Part shown: one piece after another, positions 1-10,776 of the stretch | Numbering within the stretch: position 1 is the first letter of the stretch | Layout of the letters: the number at the start of each line of letters is the position of its first letter | Source of the DNA: Lolium rigidum | Taxonomy: Eukaryota > Streptophyta > Magnoliopsida > Poales > Poaceae | Assembly: GCF_022539505.1 (NCBI RefSeq) | Contig: NC_061514.1 | Span: 247,430,124-247,494,123, forward strand | Direction of reading: 5' to 3' | DNA length: 64,000 nt | The notes under the pieces: model-generated | Told to the model about the DNA's origin: nothing | The model's database searches: none | Seen by the model: only the letters and a program-made list of their open reading frames with translations | Translations under genes and position numbers: made by a program

Positions 1-318
1 GCGCGGGCCCCTCCTTGGCCGCGCCGCCTTGTGGTGTCGCCACCTCGTGGCCCCACTTCGTATGCTCTTCGGTCTTCGGAAGGTTCGTGGCAAAATAGGC
101 CCCGGGTCTTCGTTTCGTCCAATTCCGAGAATATTTCGTTACTAGGATTTACGAAACCAAAAACAGCAGAAAACGAGGAACCGGCACTTCGGCATCTTGT
201 TAATAGGTTAGTTCCAGAAAATGCACGAATATGACATAAAGTGTGTATAAAACATGTAGGTATCATCAATAATATGGCATAGAACATAAGAAATTATCGA
301 TACGTCGGAGACGTATCA
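1..318 (-). mobile_element. Terminal part of an LTR (nested LTR retrotransposon, cut by window edge)
   Basis: Read on the minus strand, the sequence starts at 318 with TGATACGTCTCCGACGTATC, an LTR-like TG start containing an inverted repeat (GATACGTC/GACGTATC), and runs without any coding potential to the window edge. It interrupts the integrase reading frame of the neighbouring Gypsy element exactly at 318/319, so it was inserted later. From general knowledge this start is typical of abundant Triticeae Gypsy-type LTRs; I cannot name the family with certainty. The other LTR and the internal part lie outside the window. Confidence 0.7.
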
Positions 319-992
319 GTAGGCTGTAGAGAAGTGAAGGGAAATCCATTGCTGACAATATTTCTGACCATAGCTTGCTTAGGAATATTGTATCTCTGTC
401 AGTAGTGATCACAGTTGGAGGCCCATGCAGCTTAATGATGTGTGCCATGAATAATTCTGCCACTGTTTTGACTGTATATGGATGAGACAGTGGGATAAAA
501 TGGGCATACTTTGTCAGGCGATCGACTACCACCAATACCATCGAATCCTTTTGAAACCGGCAGCCCTTCCACAAAGTCCATGCTTATCTCGGACCACTTT
601 GTCTGAGGAATGTTGAGAGGATCCAGCAACCCTGGGTACTGCACCTTCTCTGTTTTGGAAATTTGGCAGATAGGACAGGAAGCCACTTTCTCTGTCACAA
701 ATTCTTTCAGTTTTGGCCAATGGAACATTTGTTTGAGTTTGTGGTAAGTGACTCTCATGCTAAAATGTCCCTCAAAGGCTGAAGAATGAATAGAATCAAA
801 AATTTGTTTCTTGAGGTTGGTAGCCGATCCAATGCATACCTTGCCCTTGTATCTCAGTACTCCAGCCTGTGCAGTATAGTGAGGGTGGCTGTCTGCATTG
901 ACAGTAACTTCCTGCAGAATTCTTGTGTTGTCACTGTCTCCCTCATATGACTTTGTTATGTCATTGGCCCATGTTGGTACAGCCACCGCCAA
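319..992 (-). pseudogene. Gypsy integrase, cut by a nested insertion
   Basis: The open part (432-992) contains the HHCC zinc-binding module (HSSAFEGHF ... CPICQ) and the start of the catalytic core (WSEISMDFVEGLP). The core continues in another frame through VDRLTKYAHFIPL and ITTDRDTIFLSKLW (second catalytic Asp). Near 345 a missing base shifts the frame, and at 319 the sequence stops just before the conserved third-acidic-residue block because another LTR begins. At least two frameshifts and a truncation make it inactive. Confidence 0.8.
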
Positions 993-1030
993 TGGTAGAC
1001 ATCAGCAGCTGTGTTGTCCTTGCCTTTCTT

Positions 1031-1528
1031 TTATTGGACAGAAACATCAAATTCCAGTAACTTTAGCATAAGCTTGTGTTGTATCCCCTCCAATTGCTTT
1101 TGGTTGTCAATGTATTTGAGACTGCACTGATCTGTTTTGATTATCAATTTGTTTCCAAGGAAATAATGCCTCCATTTCTTTACTGCCTGCAGAATAGCCA
1201 TAGCTTCCTTTTCATAGACAGACAATACTCTGTTCTTTGGCCCCAATGCTTGACTGTAGTATGCCAAAGGTTTCGAATGTTGCATTAAAACTGCTCCCAG
1301 GCCAGTATCACAGGCATCTGTTTCCACAGTGAAAGGGAGAGAAAAGTCAGGCAGTGCTAGGAGAGGGGGTTGTGACATCACTTGTTTCAGTTTGTCAAAG
1401 GCAACTTGCTGTTCTGTTCCCCATTGGAAAGAATTTTTCTTCAGTGCACTATGCAGTGGTTGGCAGATGAGAGCATAATGTGGAATAAATCTCCTGTAAT
1501 ACCCAGTTAAACCTAGGAAGCCTCTCAA
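1031..1528 (-). pseudogene. Gypsy RNase H region, open fragment
   Basis: The fragment starts in the connection domain (RGFLGLTGYYRRFIPHYA) and contains the RNase H catalytic motif VETDACDTGLGAVLMQ and the YEKEAMAILQAVKKWRHY block typical of Gypsy elements. The frame ends at 1031 in KLMLKLLEFDVSVQ, before the end of the domain. It is separated by frame breaks from the reverse transcriptase (above 1590) and the integrase (below 992). Confidence 0.8.
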
Positions 1529-1590
1529 TTTTCTGACTGTCCTTGGAGTTTCCCACTTGATTATGTCCTGTATTTTTTATGGATCCGTAG

Positions 1591-2568
1591 CTACCCTTCA
1601 CCTGAAATGATGTGGCCCAAATATTCAACTTGTGGTTGTGCAAACTGGCATTTGGATAGCTTGGCCTTGAGTTGATTCTTTCTCAACAACTGCAACACCA
1701 CTTGCAGATGTTGAAGGTGATCTTCCTTGGACTTGTTGTAGACCAGAATATCATCGAAAAAAACTAGCACAAAGTCTCTCAGGTGAGGAGCAAAGAGTGT
1801 GTTCATCAGCTGTTGGAATGTTTCTGGTGCATTACACAACCCAAACGGCATGACCAGGTACTCATAATGGCCCAGGTGTGTGGAGAATGCAGTATTTGTG
1901 ATGTCTTCCTCGTGCATACGTATCTGGTGATACCCTGAGCGCAAGTCTAGCTTGGAGAAAAATCGAGCACCATGGAGTTCATCCAAGAGATCTTCTATTA
2001 CTGTTATGGGGAATTTATTATTGATGGTCTGCTCATTCAATCCTTTGATATCTGTACACATGCGCCATGATCTGTCCTTCTTCTTCACTAGGAGTATGGG
2101 ATAAGAATAGGGACTCTTGCTGATTCTTATTTCCCTTTTTTGGATCATTTCCTTGATGATTTTCTCCACTATGTCCTTCTGGTTGTGTGATATTCGATAG
2201 GGTCGAATGTTTGGTGGCTTAGCATCAGCTTTTAGAGGTATTTGGTGATCTATTTCTCTTACAGGAGGAAGGCCAGTAGGAGCTGCAAATATATCCTGGA
2301 AAGACTGCAGTAATGCTTGTATATCTTCAGCTAGTAGGGGACTGCTTTGGTCCTGGAACTCATTCTCTACTTCAGTGTACAGCAGTAAGTATCCAGTAGC
2401 TCCTCGTGCTATTAATTTGCTGCATTGGTCTGAAGATATGAGCAAGTTATCCATGGGAAATAAGTGATTATATAGTGTCGGTAACTTTCCTGTTACTCCA
2501 ATAGTCAATTTTCTTTCCAGGAAGTCAAATGTGACAGGATTATGTTGCTTAAACCAATTGACACCCAA
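1591..2568 (-). pseudogene. Gypsy reverse transcriptase, open fragment
   Basis: A 325-residue open stretch with typical Ty3/Gypsy reverse transcriptase motifs in order: WRMCTDIKGLNEQT, FFSKLDLRSGYHQIRM, YLVMPFGLCNAP and the catalytic FFDDILVY box (the YxDD position is F-F-D-D here). It ends at CQFAQPQVEYLGHIIS, where an intact frame would run on into the connection and RNase H domains; a frame break near 1591 separates the two. The gag-protease frame ends about 95 bases upstream. It copies element RNA into DNA in an intact element; this copy is fragmentary. Confidence 0.85.
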
Positions 2569-2661
2569 GATGATGTCTGATCCTTGCAGCTCTAGTATTC
2601 TGAAGTCAGTGAAAAACTCATGACCTTGGACATTGAATTTACAGTTGTGTGCTATGGAAGT

Positions 2662-4695
2662 TCAAGAAAGAGTTCCACCACCAGCCACTTTTACTGTTCT
2701 TTCAGTGGATGGAGTCAACTGGATCTTGTGTTTCTTGGCAAAAGAGAGATCCATGAAGGTACTTGTACTCCCTGTGTCTGCCAAAGCAATGGCCTGTGCC
2801 TTGTTGATGTGGAGGAGGAGTGATATGGTGGAATCACTAGGGCACCCATTATATGCAGCTGAAGATATGCTCATAACTGCTTCATCTGCTTGTACTGCCA
2901 AGGGGGCTGCTGCTTGTGGTAATTGTATTACAGGGGTTACTGCTTGTTGTTGAGCAATTGCTGGGGCTGCTAAGAGGGGCATGTGCTCAATATCTGGTGG
3001 TGGTGGATCACAGAGCAGCATATCCAGGTGTTCTTCCTCCTCAGTATACCCTTGGAATTCAATCATATTGATTGCTTGCTGCATTTGAGGGCACTTGTGT
3101 CCCAGGAAAAATATGCCATGGCAATGCCAACACTCTCTTGGTGCCCTGTTCTGTGGAGGAGGTATGTTCATGTTATCTCTTTGTGGAGGATAAGCCCTTG
3201 GAGCAGGAACTACAGGTACTACTTTCTTCACATTTACCAGGTAAGCTTGTTCATACTTGCGAGCAAACCAATAAGCTTTTAATAGAGATTCTGGTTTTTG
3301 GCATTGAACCAGATGTTTGATGCTGTCTTTTAATCCACTGATAAATCTGTCCACAAAGAAGTCTTGGGGAAGATAGCTTCTTTCTCTCTTCATTTGAGTC
3401 ATCCATATCTCATACTGGTCAATATATGCATTAACAGTACTGTTTTGCTTGAGCAACTGCAACTGGTCCATCAGGTCATTGGCAATATTGTCAGGAAATC
3501 GATCGATCAATACCTGACTCAGTCCTGCCAGCTGAGAGACTGCAAATTTAAGCCAGAACTACTAATCCATGTTTTTGCCTATCCCCTGATATGAGCTAGT
3601 CCCCATTTAACTCTGCTTTCTGGTGGGATATCCACCAAGTCAAAAATATCCTCACACTCTAGCAGCCAAGCTCTAGGCGATTCTCCATGGAATGTTGGTA
3701 TTTCCACGTGAGGCGTGCGGAATTGTATCTCAGTGTTGTGGTGATGTGAGTAAGTGTGTGGCGGTGCAGGGGTGGGTGGCGTGTGGAAACGGTTGTGTGG
3801 GATTGGCTGTGTGGGTGGTTGGTGGTGTTGCTGGTTATAGGATTGTGGAGGGTGTGTGGTGTGGGATGTGATCTGGTGGTTGTGTGGAGGGTGGTATTAG
3901 TGTGTAGGCTGTGGGTATGGGGAATCGTGGGTGATGTGATGAGTCTGGGTGGTAGGGGGGTTTTGGGGAGGAGGCGGTGTGTGGGAAGTGCTTGCTGATG
4001 AGTTTGGTGGCTGGTAGTATTGTGGCTGGGTGGAAGGATTTGTGCGCCTGCACCGCTGTTGTCTGCGCACTGGATTCAGACACAGACTTCTGTCGAACAT
4101 CTTCCGTGCGTGGTGGCACAGGCAGCTACGCTGGTGTTAAGCGGCCTAAGTTTGGGGGGAAAGGTGGAGGATTTTGTGCAGCAGGTGTGGATTGTGGTGT
4201 CCGAACCTCAGGGATGGGTGAAAGCGGCGCGCTTGAGCGAGGAGGAGGTGTTACCAAGTCGCGGTTTTGGCCAGTATCAGTGTTGTTCGTACCTTCAGGG
4301 GGCGCAAGCCTGTCGATGCTGGTCTGCATCCTCGCCATCATGCCCGCCATGTTCTTCATCTGGCTTGTGAGCATGTTGATGGCGGCTGACGACTCCGTCT
4401 GGTAGTTGCGGAGGCGTCGTCCGACGGAGCGAGCATCGCGCTCCACTCTCTGTTGCGCGCGCAGCGCCGCCAGTTCAGCGTCGGTTGTCGATGCCGTTCC
4501 GATGACTGGTGCATCATCTTGACTCCTGCCACGGGAGGAGTTTCGTGACCGCGTCGAGGCCCTGGATCTTGGGCGGTCAGACATCGGTGGGGAATTTGGG
4601 AACCGGTGGTGGTTTTCTGTGGGTGGGAGGGAGGGAAAAGAGGCGCCGCCGGTGCGGGGAGCGTGGGAGGGAGGGTGGGTGTCGCCGTTGCTCAC
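2662..4695 (-). pseudogene. Gypsy gag-protease, broken
   Basis: The start codon at 4695 lies about 20 bases after the primer binding site. The N-terminal piece (4126-4695) is basic and Ser/Arg/Pro-rich with a predicted helical stretch (ELAALRAQQRVERD). A low-complexity Pro/His/Thr linker (about 3750-4120) and a region with stop codons (about 3510-3750) follow. The long piece 2662-3510 has the gag core, a CCHC-type zinc knuckle of the plant Gypsy form (CWHC...GHKC, near 3090-3140) and an aspartic protease active site ALADTGST near 2780. It ends at a stop before the reverse transcriptase frame. Several frameshifts and stops make it non-functional as it stands. Confidence 0.75.
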
Positions 4696-4714
4696 CCGTG
4701 GTCAGAGGATCGGT

Positions 4715-4726
4715 GCTCTGATACCA
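4715..4726 (-). other. Primer binding site of the Gypsy element (initiator tRNA-Met)
   Basis: The minus strand reads TGGTATCAGAGC three bases after the LTR end. This matches the 3' end of plant initiator methionine tRNA, the usual primer for reverse transcription in plant LTR elements. Confidence 0.85.
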
Positions 4727-4729
4727 CCT

Positions 4730-5030
4730 TGTCAGGGCTCGATGGCCGCCGACGTTGAGGAAGGAGGAGGAAGAGGGACTCGTGCCCAGATACACAAGAA
4801 AATAAACATGACAAGGGATAAAAATTAGGGTTTTTGCATAGCGTGCCTCCCATCCTCCCGCTCCTACCCCTTTATACTGAGGAGTAGGACCACGCTTGTT
4901 TAGTTTATTACAGATAGTTGGTCCATTACATGGCTAAGCCTGATCCTAAGCTTGGAGTGACTGAAGTCGTCGGATCCTTCACGGACATTGCCAGCCGTTA
5001 GATGCTTTAGGAGAACAGCAGTGCCTGACA
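4730..5030 (-). repeat. 5' LTR of the Gypsy element (301 bp)
   Basis: On the minus strand it begins TGTCAGGCACTGC at 5030 and ends GAGCCCTGACA at 4730, so it has short inverted ends TGTCAGG/CCCTGACA. The primer binding site follows after three bases. A TATAAA on the minus strand (4871-4876) lies inside. The partner LTR is not in the window, so the boundaries rest on the terminal motif and the primer binding site only. Confidence 0.75.
4871..4876 (-). promoter_or_regulatory. Possible TATA box of the Gypsy 5' LTR
   Basis: The minus strand reads CAGTATAAAGGGG here, about 155 bases after the LTR start and 145 before its end, a normal place for an LTR promoter. No other promoter element was identified. 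Confidence 0.4.
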
Positions 5031-5064
5031 CATCTATGTCGTCCTCCTCCCGTCAGGAACTTTT

Positions 5065-5705
5065 TTTTTTGCGAAAATTCCACCGATCTATTAATAATCA
5101 TCAATAGCAGTACAAACTGACCCAAATGTAATAAAAATTACAAGTAGGTCTTTCGACCACCTAGCGACGACTACAAACACTGACGCGAGCCGAAGGCGCG
5201 CCGATGTCCTCGCCCCTCCATCACCGGATCCGGGCAAAGCTTGTCGTAGTAGAGCTTGTTGTAGTAGACAAACGGGAAGTCGTCGTGCTAAGGTCCCAAA
5301 GGACCAGCGCACCGAGAGCAGCAACCGTCGCCCAAGATGACAACTTTAGATCGGAAGAGACTGACCTGAAACCACACCAACGAACACGAAAACCGATCGG
5401 ATCCCGCGAGATCCGCCGGGCACATGACTCCACGCGCCCTCTGCCGATGCTAGACGCACCACCAGAGCGAGGATAGAGCGGGGAGGACCTTATTCTGACA
5501 TCAAGATGGAGACGCCGCCTCACCATCCCGAAGAAGACACTGAAAATAACCTAACAAAGAACGAAAACCCTCCCGCCGGCGAGAGGCCGTGGTCCGCCAT
5601 ACCTCCAAGGCCCTAAGGCCACCGGAGGCGGAGCGGACCAGCAGCGTCGCCGGCGAGGGGACGGAACCCTAGATGGGTTTTTTGAGCCGCCTTGCGATCG
5701 CTTCT
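5065..5705 (-). mobile_element. Short poly(A) retroposon, family 1, copy A (with target-site duplication)
   Basis: The minus-strand element starts near 5705 with AAAACCCATCTAGGGTTCCG, is GC-rich for about 300 bases, then AT-richer, and ends in a run of A (seen as T at 5059-5070). The flanks carry the same 17-base sequence CTCCCGTCAGGAACTTT at 5047-5063 and 5706-5722, an excellent target-site duplication for target-primed reverse transcription (it overlaps the poly(A) by a few bases). No reverse transcriptase frame is present, so it is non-autonomous or the remnant of a LINE. Closely related copies are at 53986-54637 and, eroded, at about 39330-39612. Confidence 0.8.
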
Positions 5706-5722
5706 CTCCCGTCAGGAACTTT

Positions 5723-6901
5723 GATGCGTCTGCCATGGGGTTCTTGGTCAACAGGTGCAGCCGTGGAGGTTACTTCCCCTCTGGGTTTGAGTTGTTTGAC
5801 CATGATTAGTACTGAACCCTTTCTGTGTGTTTGTGCCATGTAGATGTTTATACTCCATTGACATGCATCGAGGAGAAATAGGCGTCCATGTATCCATCGG
5901 AATGTCCATGACATATGTGACGGGTTGCTCATCAAGATGGAGGACGGCAGCTGGACCACACACACATCACATAAGAAATTACTGAACTCTTAGAGTACTC
6001 TGTTTGTTCAGGTTGAACAAATTGGGTAGCTCATATGGAATAAATTTGTTTGGTTAATCAGGGTTGTATGTGTTATTGCCTTGGTGCCTGTTCTCCCCCT
6101 CTCTGGTGTTTTGTTTCAACTGAATCACTACCGTCTGCTAGAGTGTATGACTGTCCAGGTAATCTGCTTTCTATCTTGCTGATCACCGCTGCCTTAAAGA
6201 ATTCCAGTTTAGGCATGTGTGTATTCTGGAAGTGGTTGTATGCTGGTAGGCTAATATAGCTTGCCAAACGGTGTATAGTAGCAAACAAAAGAAGTATGAT
6301 ATGATATGCGTTGTTGATTAAACATTGGCAGCCGTATATAATAATCAGTTTAAGTTTCAATTAGAATATATCATTCTATTACAATTTATGTTACTTTCAG
6401 ACTTTCAGTTATCCTTCATGCGTAAGAATATGGAGCATGGAAAAGCAAAGGAATGAACTGATCAATTAGTATCATACTGATTGTACTTACCACTTACCAG
6501 CTGAATGAAATGCGAGCACTCAAATTTTGTTGTAGCCTGAACATACGTATTACACATGTACTAACATGAGTCAAATTAAACCAAGATGCTAGGTTCTTCA
6601 TACTTTATCAGATCTGAAGGTAATATATAATATATTTCAATTAACAATTATCATACTTTAACATGAGCTCCATGCACTTGGTAAATGATCCTGGAAGGTA
6701 ATATCAATATTTCAATTAGCAAAATCTAGGACGTAAAGGGAAATTGAGTTACATATAGTCTATACTTTACCTTTTCTATCACTATGTGGTTATCAAGATT
6801 TTTCGGCCTGGCATTGACGACCCCTATGTAGGTTGCACCAGTTTTCTTCTTTTTTTACTCTCTCACGTACAGGATTTCAAAGGGCCGGATGACACCAACA
6901 C
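5723..6901. other. Intergenic stretch without recognised gene
   Basis: AT-rich from about 5970 onward. A few short open stretches are present but none has a recognisable domain or good coding signal. The left part (5723-5970) directly continues the sequence interrupted by the retroposon at 5065-5705. I see no RNA gene or clear transposon end here. Confidence 0.5.
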
Positions 6902-6906
6902 CAACG

Positions 6907-7296
6907 TGTTTACTTCGCTAGATCAACTAGGTGTAAGATCTGGGCTGGGAGAGAAACAGTCTGAACATTTACCTTCTTCCTGGAGGACGACGAACCCGTC
7001 GACGTTGACATGGTGACGGCGGCGACGACGACGGCATGAGGTCGAACGAGAGGGGTGGCAGCGGAGCTTCCCGTCGACACTGCACTAACCCTAATCGGTG
7101 GGTCGTCTGGTGGGGCGAGTGGCAGCTCAGGGCGACCTCGTACCGAGTGCCACTGGCCCCCACCACTCTATATAGTGCATGCGACAGGGGCCCACCAACC
7201 AGCGAACGGTTGGGCGCCCCCGATCAGGGCGCGGACGAGGTCAAGGGGTCGTGCCAGAGCCGTTGGGCTCTGGTGCGGTGGAGATCAATCCTAACA
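6907..7296 (-). repeat. 3' LTR of the Copia element
   Basis: 390 bp, starting TGTTAGG (at 7296 on the minus strand) and ending AAACA at 6907. It matches 12746-13135 over the full length with about 18 substitutions by eye. The target-site duplication CAACG lies directly outside at 6902-6906. Confidence 0.93.
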
Positions 7297-7310
7297 TTCT
7301 CCCCCTTGAT
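7297..7310 (-). other. Polypurine tract of the Copia element
   Basis: The minus strand reads TCAAGGGGGAGAA immediately before the 3' LTR, the normal start of plus-strand DNA synthesis in LTR elements. Confidence 0.85.
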
Positions 7311-7467
7311 CTCAACTTTTCTTTTAACTTTATACTTTCACTTTATTCGTTTCATTTTGGATCAGTCCATAGGGCATGTTTCATCGTCACAGCTCTATTG
7401 CCGATAGAATCAGACAGCCACAATACACTTCTCTGTTTTGAAACAAATTCTTTTACTTTTGGGCCTC

Positions 7468-8154
7468 TTATGATCCAGGATAGGTAAGACTTTCCCTTAA
7501 ACCCATGCCGGCTACGTGCTCCTTGAACACGCTGGGTGGTAAGCCTTTCGTTAGCGGATCCGCAAGCATATCTTTTGTCCTTATATGCTCGAGACTTATT
7601 GTTTGATCCTGGACCTTGTGTTTCACAACATAATACTTAACCTCAATCGGTTTCGTAGTTGTACTCGACTTGTTGTGAGCATAAAATACTGCAGGCTCAT
7701 TGCCGCAGTACATCTTTAGTAGTTTGTCAATACAATCTACCACTTTCAAGTCGGGTATAAATTTCTTTAACCATAATGCCTGCCCCGTGGCTTCATAACA
7801 TGCTATAAATTCTGCATACATCGTGGATGATGCAACTATCGTCTGTTTAGAGCTTCTCCACCAAATAGCTCCCCCTGCGAGGGTGAATACATATCCAGAT
7901 GTGGATTTTCTATCATCTTTATCCCCCGCAAAATCTGCATCTGAATACCCTCTTATTTCTAGGGAATCAGATCTTCTGTATGTTAGCATGTAGTTTTTTG
8001 TGCCTTTTACATAACGCAATGCCTTCTTTACCATTTTCCAGTGTTCAAAACCTGGATTTTCTTGATATCTACCGAGTACTCCGGTGATAAAAGCTAAGTC
8101 AGGGCGAGTGCACACTTGTGCATACTGTAGGCTTCCAATATATAGCCGAAGCAT
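7468..8154 (-). pseudogene. Copia RNase H, open fragment
   Basis: 228 open residues with Copia RNase H motifs: GSLQYAQVCTRPDLAFITG, RGYSDADFAGDKDDRKSTSG (catalytic Asp), SSKQTIVASSTMYAEFIAC (catalytic Glu) and ISLEHIRTKDMLADPLTKGL. It ends about 160 bases before the polypurine tract, as in full-length Copia elements. A frame break separates it from the reverse transcriptase. Confidence 0.85.
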
Positions 8155-8224
8155 ATAGAACCGCTTTCATTTGATCGAGCTCGTATTGATTTTGGGGACT
8201 TTGATGTTTCCCAAAACTATCGCC

Positions 8225-9451
8225 CTAGACTATAGGGGCAGGTGTGGCACTGCACTTATGCATATTATACTTACTTAGAATCTTTTCTAAATAAGACTTT
8301 TGTGATAGTCCTAATACTCCATTGTTTCTATCTCGGTGAATTTCTATGCCCAAAACATATGACGCTTCACCAAGATCTTTCATATCAAAATTTGAGGACA
8401 AGAACTTCTTTGTCTCTTGCAGTAGACTAACATCACTGTTGGCAAGCAGAATATCATCCACATACAAGATTAGGAAAATATATTTCCCACTTTTAAACTT
8501 TGCATAAACACAATTGTCCTCAATATTTTCTTTAAATCCAAATCTCTTAATTGTTTCATTAAACTTTAGATACCACTCTCTGGAGGCTTGCTTTAATCCA
8601 TAAATGGATTTCTTTAGGCGGCATCCCATTTCTTCCTTGCCTTCCATGATAAAACCCTTGGGTTGTTTCATGTAGACATTTTCTTCTAAATCTCGGTTTA
8701 GAAATGTCATCTTTACATTGATTTGATGCAACTCTAAATCAAAATGTGCAACTAGTGCCATGATGATTCTGAAGGAATCCTTACATGAGACCGGAGAAAA
8801 TGTCTCATTGTAATCTATCCCTTCTCTTTGTGTAAATCCTTTTGCCACAAGTCGTGCTTTGTACTTTTCAGGAGGTGGATGTTGTTGCTCCCTTTCATGC
8901 TCAACAAATGGTTCATTCGGCTCCTGACGGACAGGTTCCGAACTTTCACTCATCGTTGTCATGGGTGGAGTCACAACAGGCGCTTGCACCACAATCGCTG
9001 GGATCATCGGTACAGGTGCACATGGTAGCGCAAAAAATGGCTCCTGAGTCATCGGATTAGGTGCATGCACCCTTTTCTCCTCAAGATCAATTTTCGGAGC
9101 TACCATGCTCCCCCTCATCATTTCGTCTTCTAAGAAGACAACATGTCTCGTTTCCACAAACTTTGTGTATTTCTCTAGACGGTAGAAACGATAACCTTTT
9201 GACTTTTCAGGATAGCCAATAAAATGGCAGTTGACTATTTTGGTATCTAACTTTGCGATATTTGGATTGAATACTTCGGCCTCAGCAGGACTCCCCCACA
9301 CTTTCAGGTGGTTTAGAGAAGGCACTCTCCCTGTCCATAGCTCATACGGCGTTTTGGGCACCGATTTGCTTGGTACTCTGTTTAGAATGTGAATAGCGGT
9401 TTTTAACGCCTGAATCCACAATCCCAATGGTAGGGTGGAATAGCTCATCAT
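8225..9451 (-). pseudogene. Copia integrase end and reverse transcriptase, open but with lost partner domains
   Basis: 408 open residues. The N-terminal third is the integrase C-terminus ([20 protein letters not shown], about residues 24-43) and a linker. From about residue 195 it is Copia reverse transcriptase: KARLVAKGFTQREGIDYNETF, HQINVKMTFLNRDLEENVYM, SIYGLKQASREWY and the catalytic ILYVDDILLAN (YVDD). It ends at KCSATPAPIV. The frame continues in the RNase H piece after a frame break near 8190. Reverse transcriptase motifs are intact, but the element lacks protease. Confidence 0.85.
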
Positions 9452-9658
9452 ACTCGCGCACCATATCCATAAGGGTACGGTTGCGCCTTTCAGCTACCCC
9501 ATTCTGCTGAGGTTCGCCCGACATCGAGTACTGGGCGACTATTCCAGTCCCTGTAGAAACCTTGCAAAAGGTCCAGGGACTTGGCCATATGGAGTATGTC
9601 GACCGTAGTACTCCCCTCCACGATCAGACCTAACTATCTTTATTCTTTTATCATGCTG
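9096..9658 (-). repeat. Internal duplication in the Copia element, copy 1 of integrase segment
   Basis: This copy is contiguous with the reverse transcriptase frame on its downstream side. It carries the end of the integrase and repeats the text of 9722-10286. It ends abruptly at 9658, where the inverted piece begins. Confidence 0.85.
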
Positions 9659-9721
9659 AAAATTGATCTTGAGGAGAAAAGGGTGCATGCACCTAATCCG
9701 ATGACTCGGGAGCCATTTTTT
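9659..9721 (+). repeat. Inverted copy of 9032-9094 at the duplication joint
   Basis: The 63 bases are the reverse complement of 9032-9094, with a few changes. Thus the unit (9032-9658) was duplicated with its first 63 bases flipped in the second copy. Confidence 0.85.
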
Positions 9722-10286
9722 GGAGCTACCATGCTCCCCCTCATCATTTCGTCTTCTAAGAAGACAACATGTCTCGTTTTCACAAACTTTGTGTATTTCT
9801 CTAGACAGTAGAAACGATAACCTTTTGACTTTTCAGGATAGCCAATAAAATGGCAGTCGACTCGTTTTGGTATCTAACTTTGCGATATTTGGATTGAATA
9901 CTTTGGCCTCAGCGGAGGCTCCCCCACACTTTCAGGTGGTTTAGAGAAGGCACTCTCCCTGTCCATAGCTCATACGGCGTTTTAGGCACCGATTTGCTTG
10001 GTACTCTGTTTAGAATGTGAATAGCGGTTTTTAACGCCTGAATCCACAATCCCAATAGTAGGGTGGAATAGCTCATCATACTGCGCACCATATCCATAAG
10101 GGTACGGTTGCGCCTTTCAGCTACCCCATTTTGTTGAGGTTCGCCCGATATCGAGTACTGGGCGACTATTCCAGTCTCCTGTAGAAACCTTGCAAAAGGT
10201 CCAGGGATTTGGCCATATGGAGTATGTCGACCGTAGTACTCCCCTCCACGATCAGACCTAACTATCTTTATTCTTTTATCATGCTG
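9722..10286 (-). repeat. Internal duplication in the Copia element, copy 2 of integrase segment
   Basis: Nearly identical to 9096-9658 in the same direction, offset about 626 bases, with a few substitutions and small indels. Together with the inverted piece 9659-9721 it forms a complex duplication inside the integrase region. Confidence 0.85.
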
Positions 10287-10421
10287 ATTTTCAACTTCAG
10301 CTTTGAATATTTTGAATTTATCCAACGCTTCTGTTCTTTCTTTTATTTGATAAATATAACCATATCGGGAGTAATCATTCGTGAATGTTATGAACGAATC
10401 ATAGCCATCCACACTTTTCAC
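9909..10421 (-). pseudogene. Copia integrase core, upstream copy
   Basis: 170 open residues with the integrase core: [19 protein letters not shown] (first Asp), [13 protein letters not shown] (second Asp) and [20 protein letters not shown] (region of the catalytic Glu), then the C-terminal [18 protein letters not shown] block. This is the more complete of two copies. A shorter second copy is at 9096-9658, produced by an internal duplication. Confidence 0.8.
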
Positions 10422-10449
10422 AGAAAATGATCCACATATCTCGGTGGCT

Positions 10450-10620
10450 GTGCATCGATTTGCACCTTTTTTTAATTTGCTTTACAAATTTTTCTTTAAT
10501 GCAATCGATGCGTTGTTCTATGTCTGAGGATTCTAATGGAGGAAGAATACCATTTTTAACAAGTCTTTCTATTCTCCCCCTCGAAATATGGCCTAAGCCA
10601 CAATGACATATTTCGACGAT
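10450..10620 (-). pseudogene. Copia GAG-pre-integrase region, frameshifted
   Basis: In the minus strand, combining frames, one reads CGLGHISRGRIERLVKNG, the conserved His-containing block just upstream of the integrase core (zinc-binding part). It is joined to the integrase core at about 10440 with a frame change. It shows that the region upstream, normally protease, has been lost. Confidence 0.65.
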
Positions 10621-10776
10621 TCATCAGTTCTTTTCTTTTCTTTTGTTCTTTGTCCAACACGGACAACACTTTTTCACTCACATTACACACAGACAACACC
10701 CACATAAGCATTATTACACCATATGGCACACTTGCCATGTCCTTCCTGTCCATGTGTACTTTTCTGTCACCAGTTG

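Larger units (their letters stand above)
319..5030 (-). mobile_element. Decayed Ty3/Gypsy LTR retrotransposon, 3' part displaced
   Basis: A minus-strand element with its 5' LTR (4730-5030), primer binding site (4715-4726), gag, protease, reverse transcriptase, RNase H and integrase in the Gypsy order (integrase last). The reading frame is broken several times. It stops inside the integrase core at 319, where another LTR element is inserted, so the rest and the 3' LTR must lie beyond the window. The short 301-bp LTR and the integrase-last order would fit a small chromovirus such as the Reina group, but that is inference. Confidence 0.85.

Noticed and set aside
3835..4405. Plus-strand open frames in the Gypsy gag linker
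   Set aside because: Low-complexity text opposite to a recognisable gag; no independent evidence.
5065..5705. A 77-residue open frame shared by the two family 1 retroposon copies as a conserved gene
   Set aside because: The shared protein text comes from recent common origin of the two copies; it has stops or changes in the third copy and runs into the poly(A) region.
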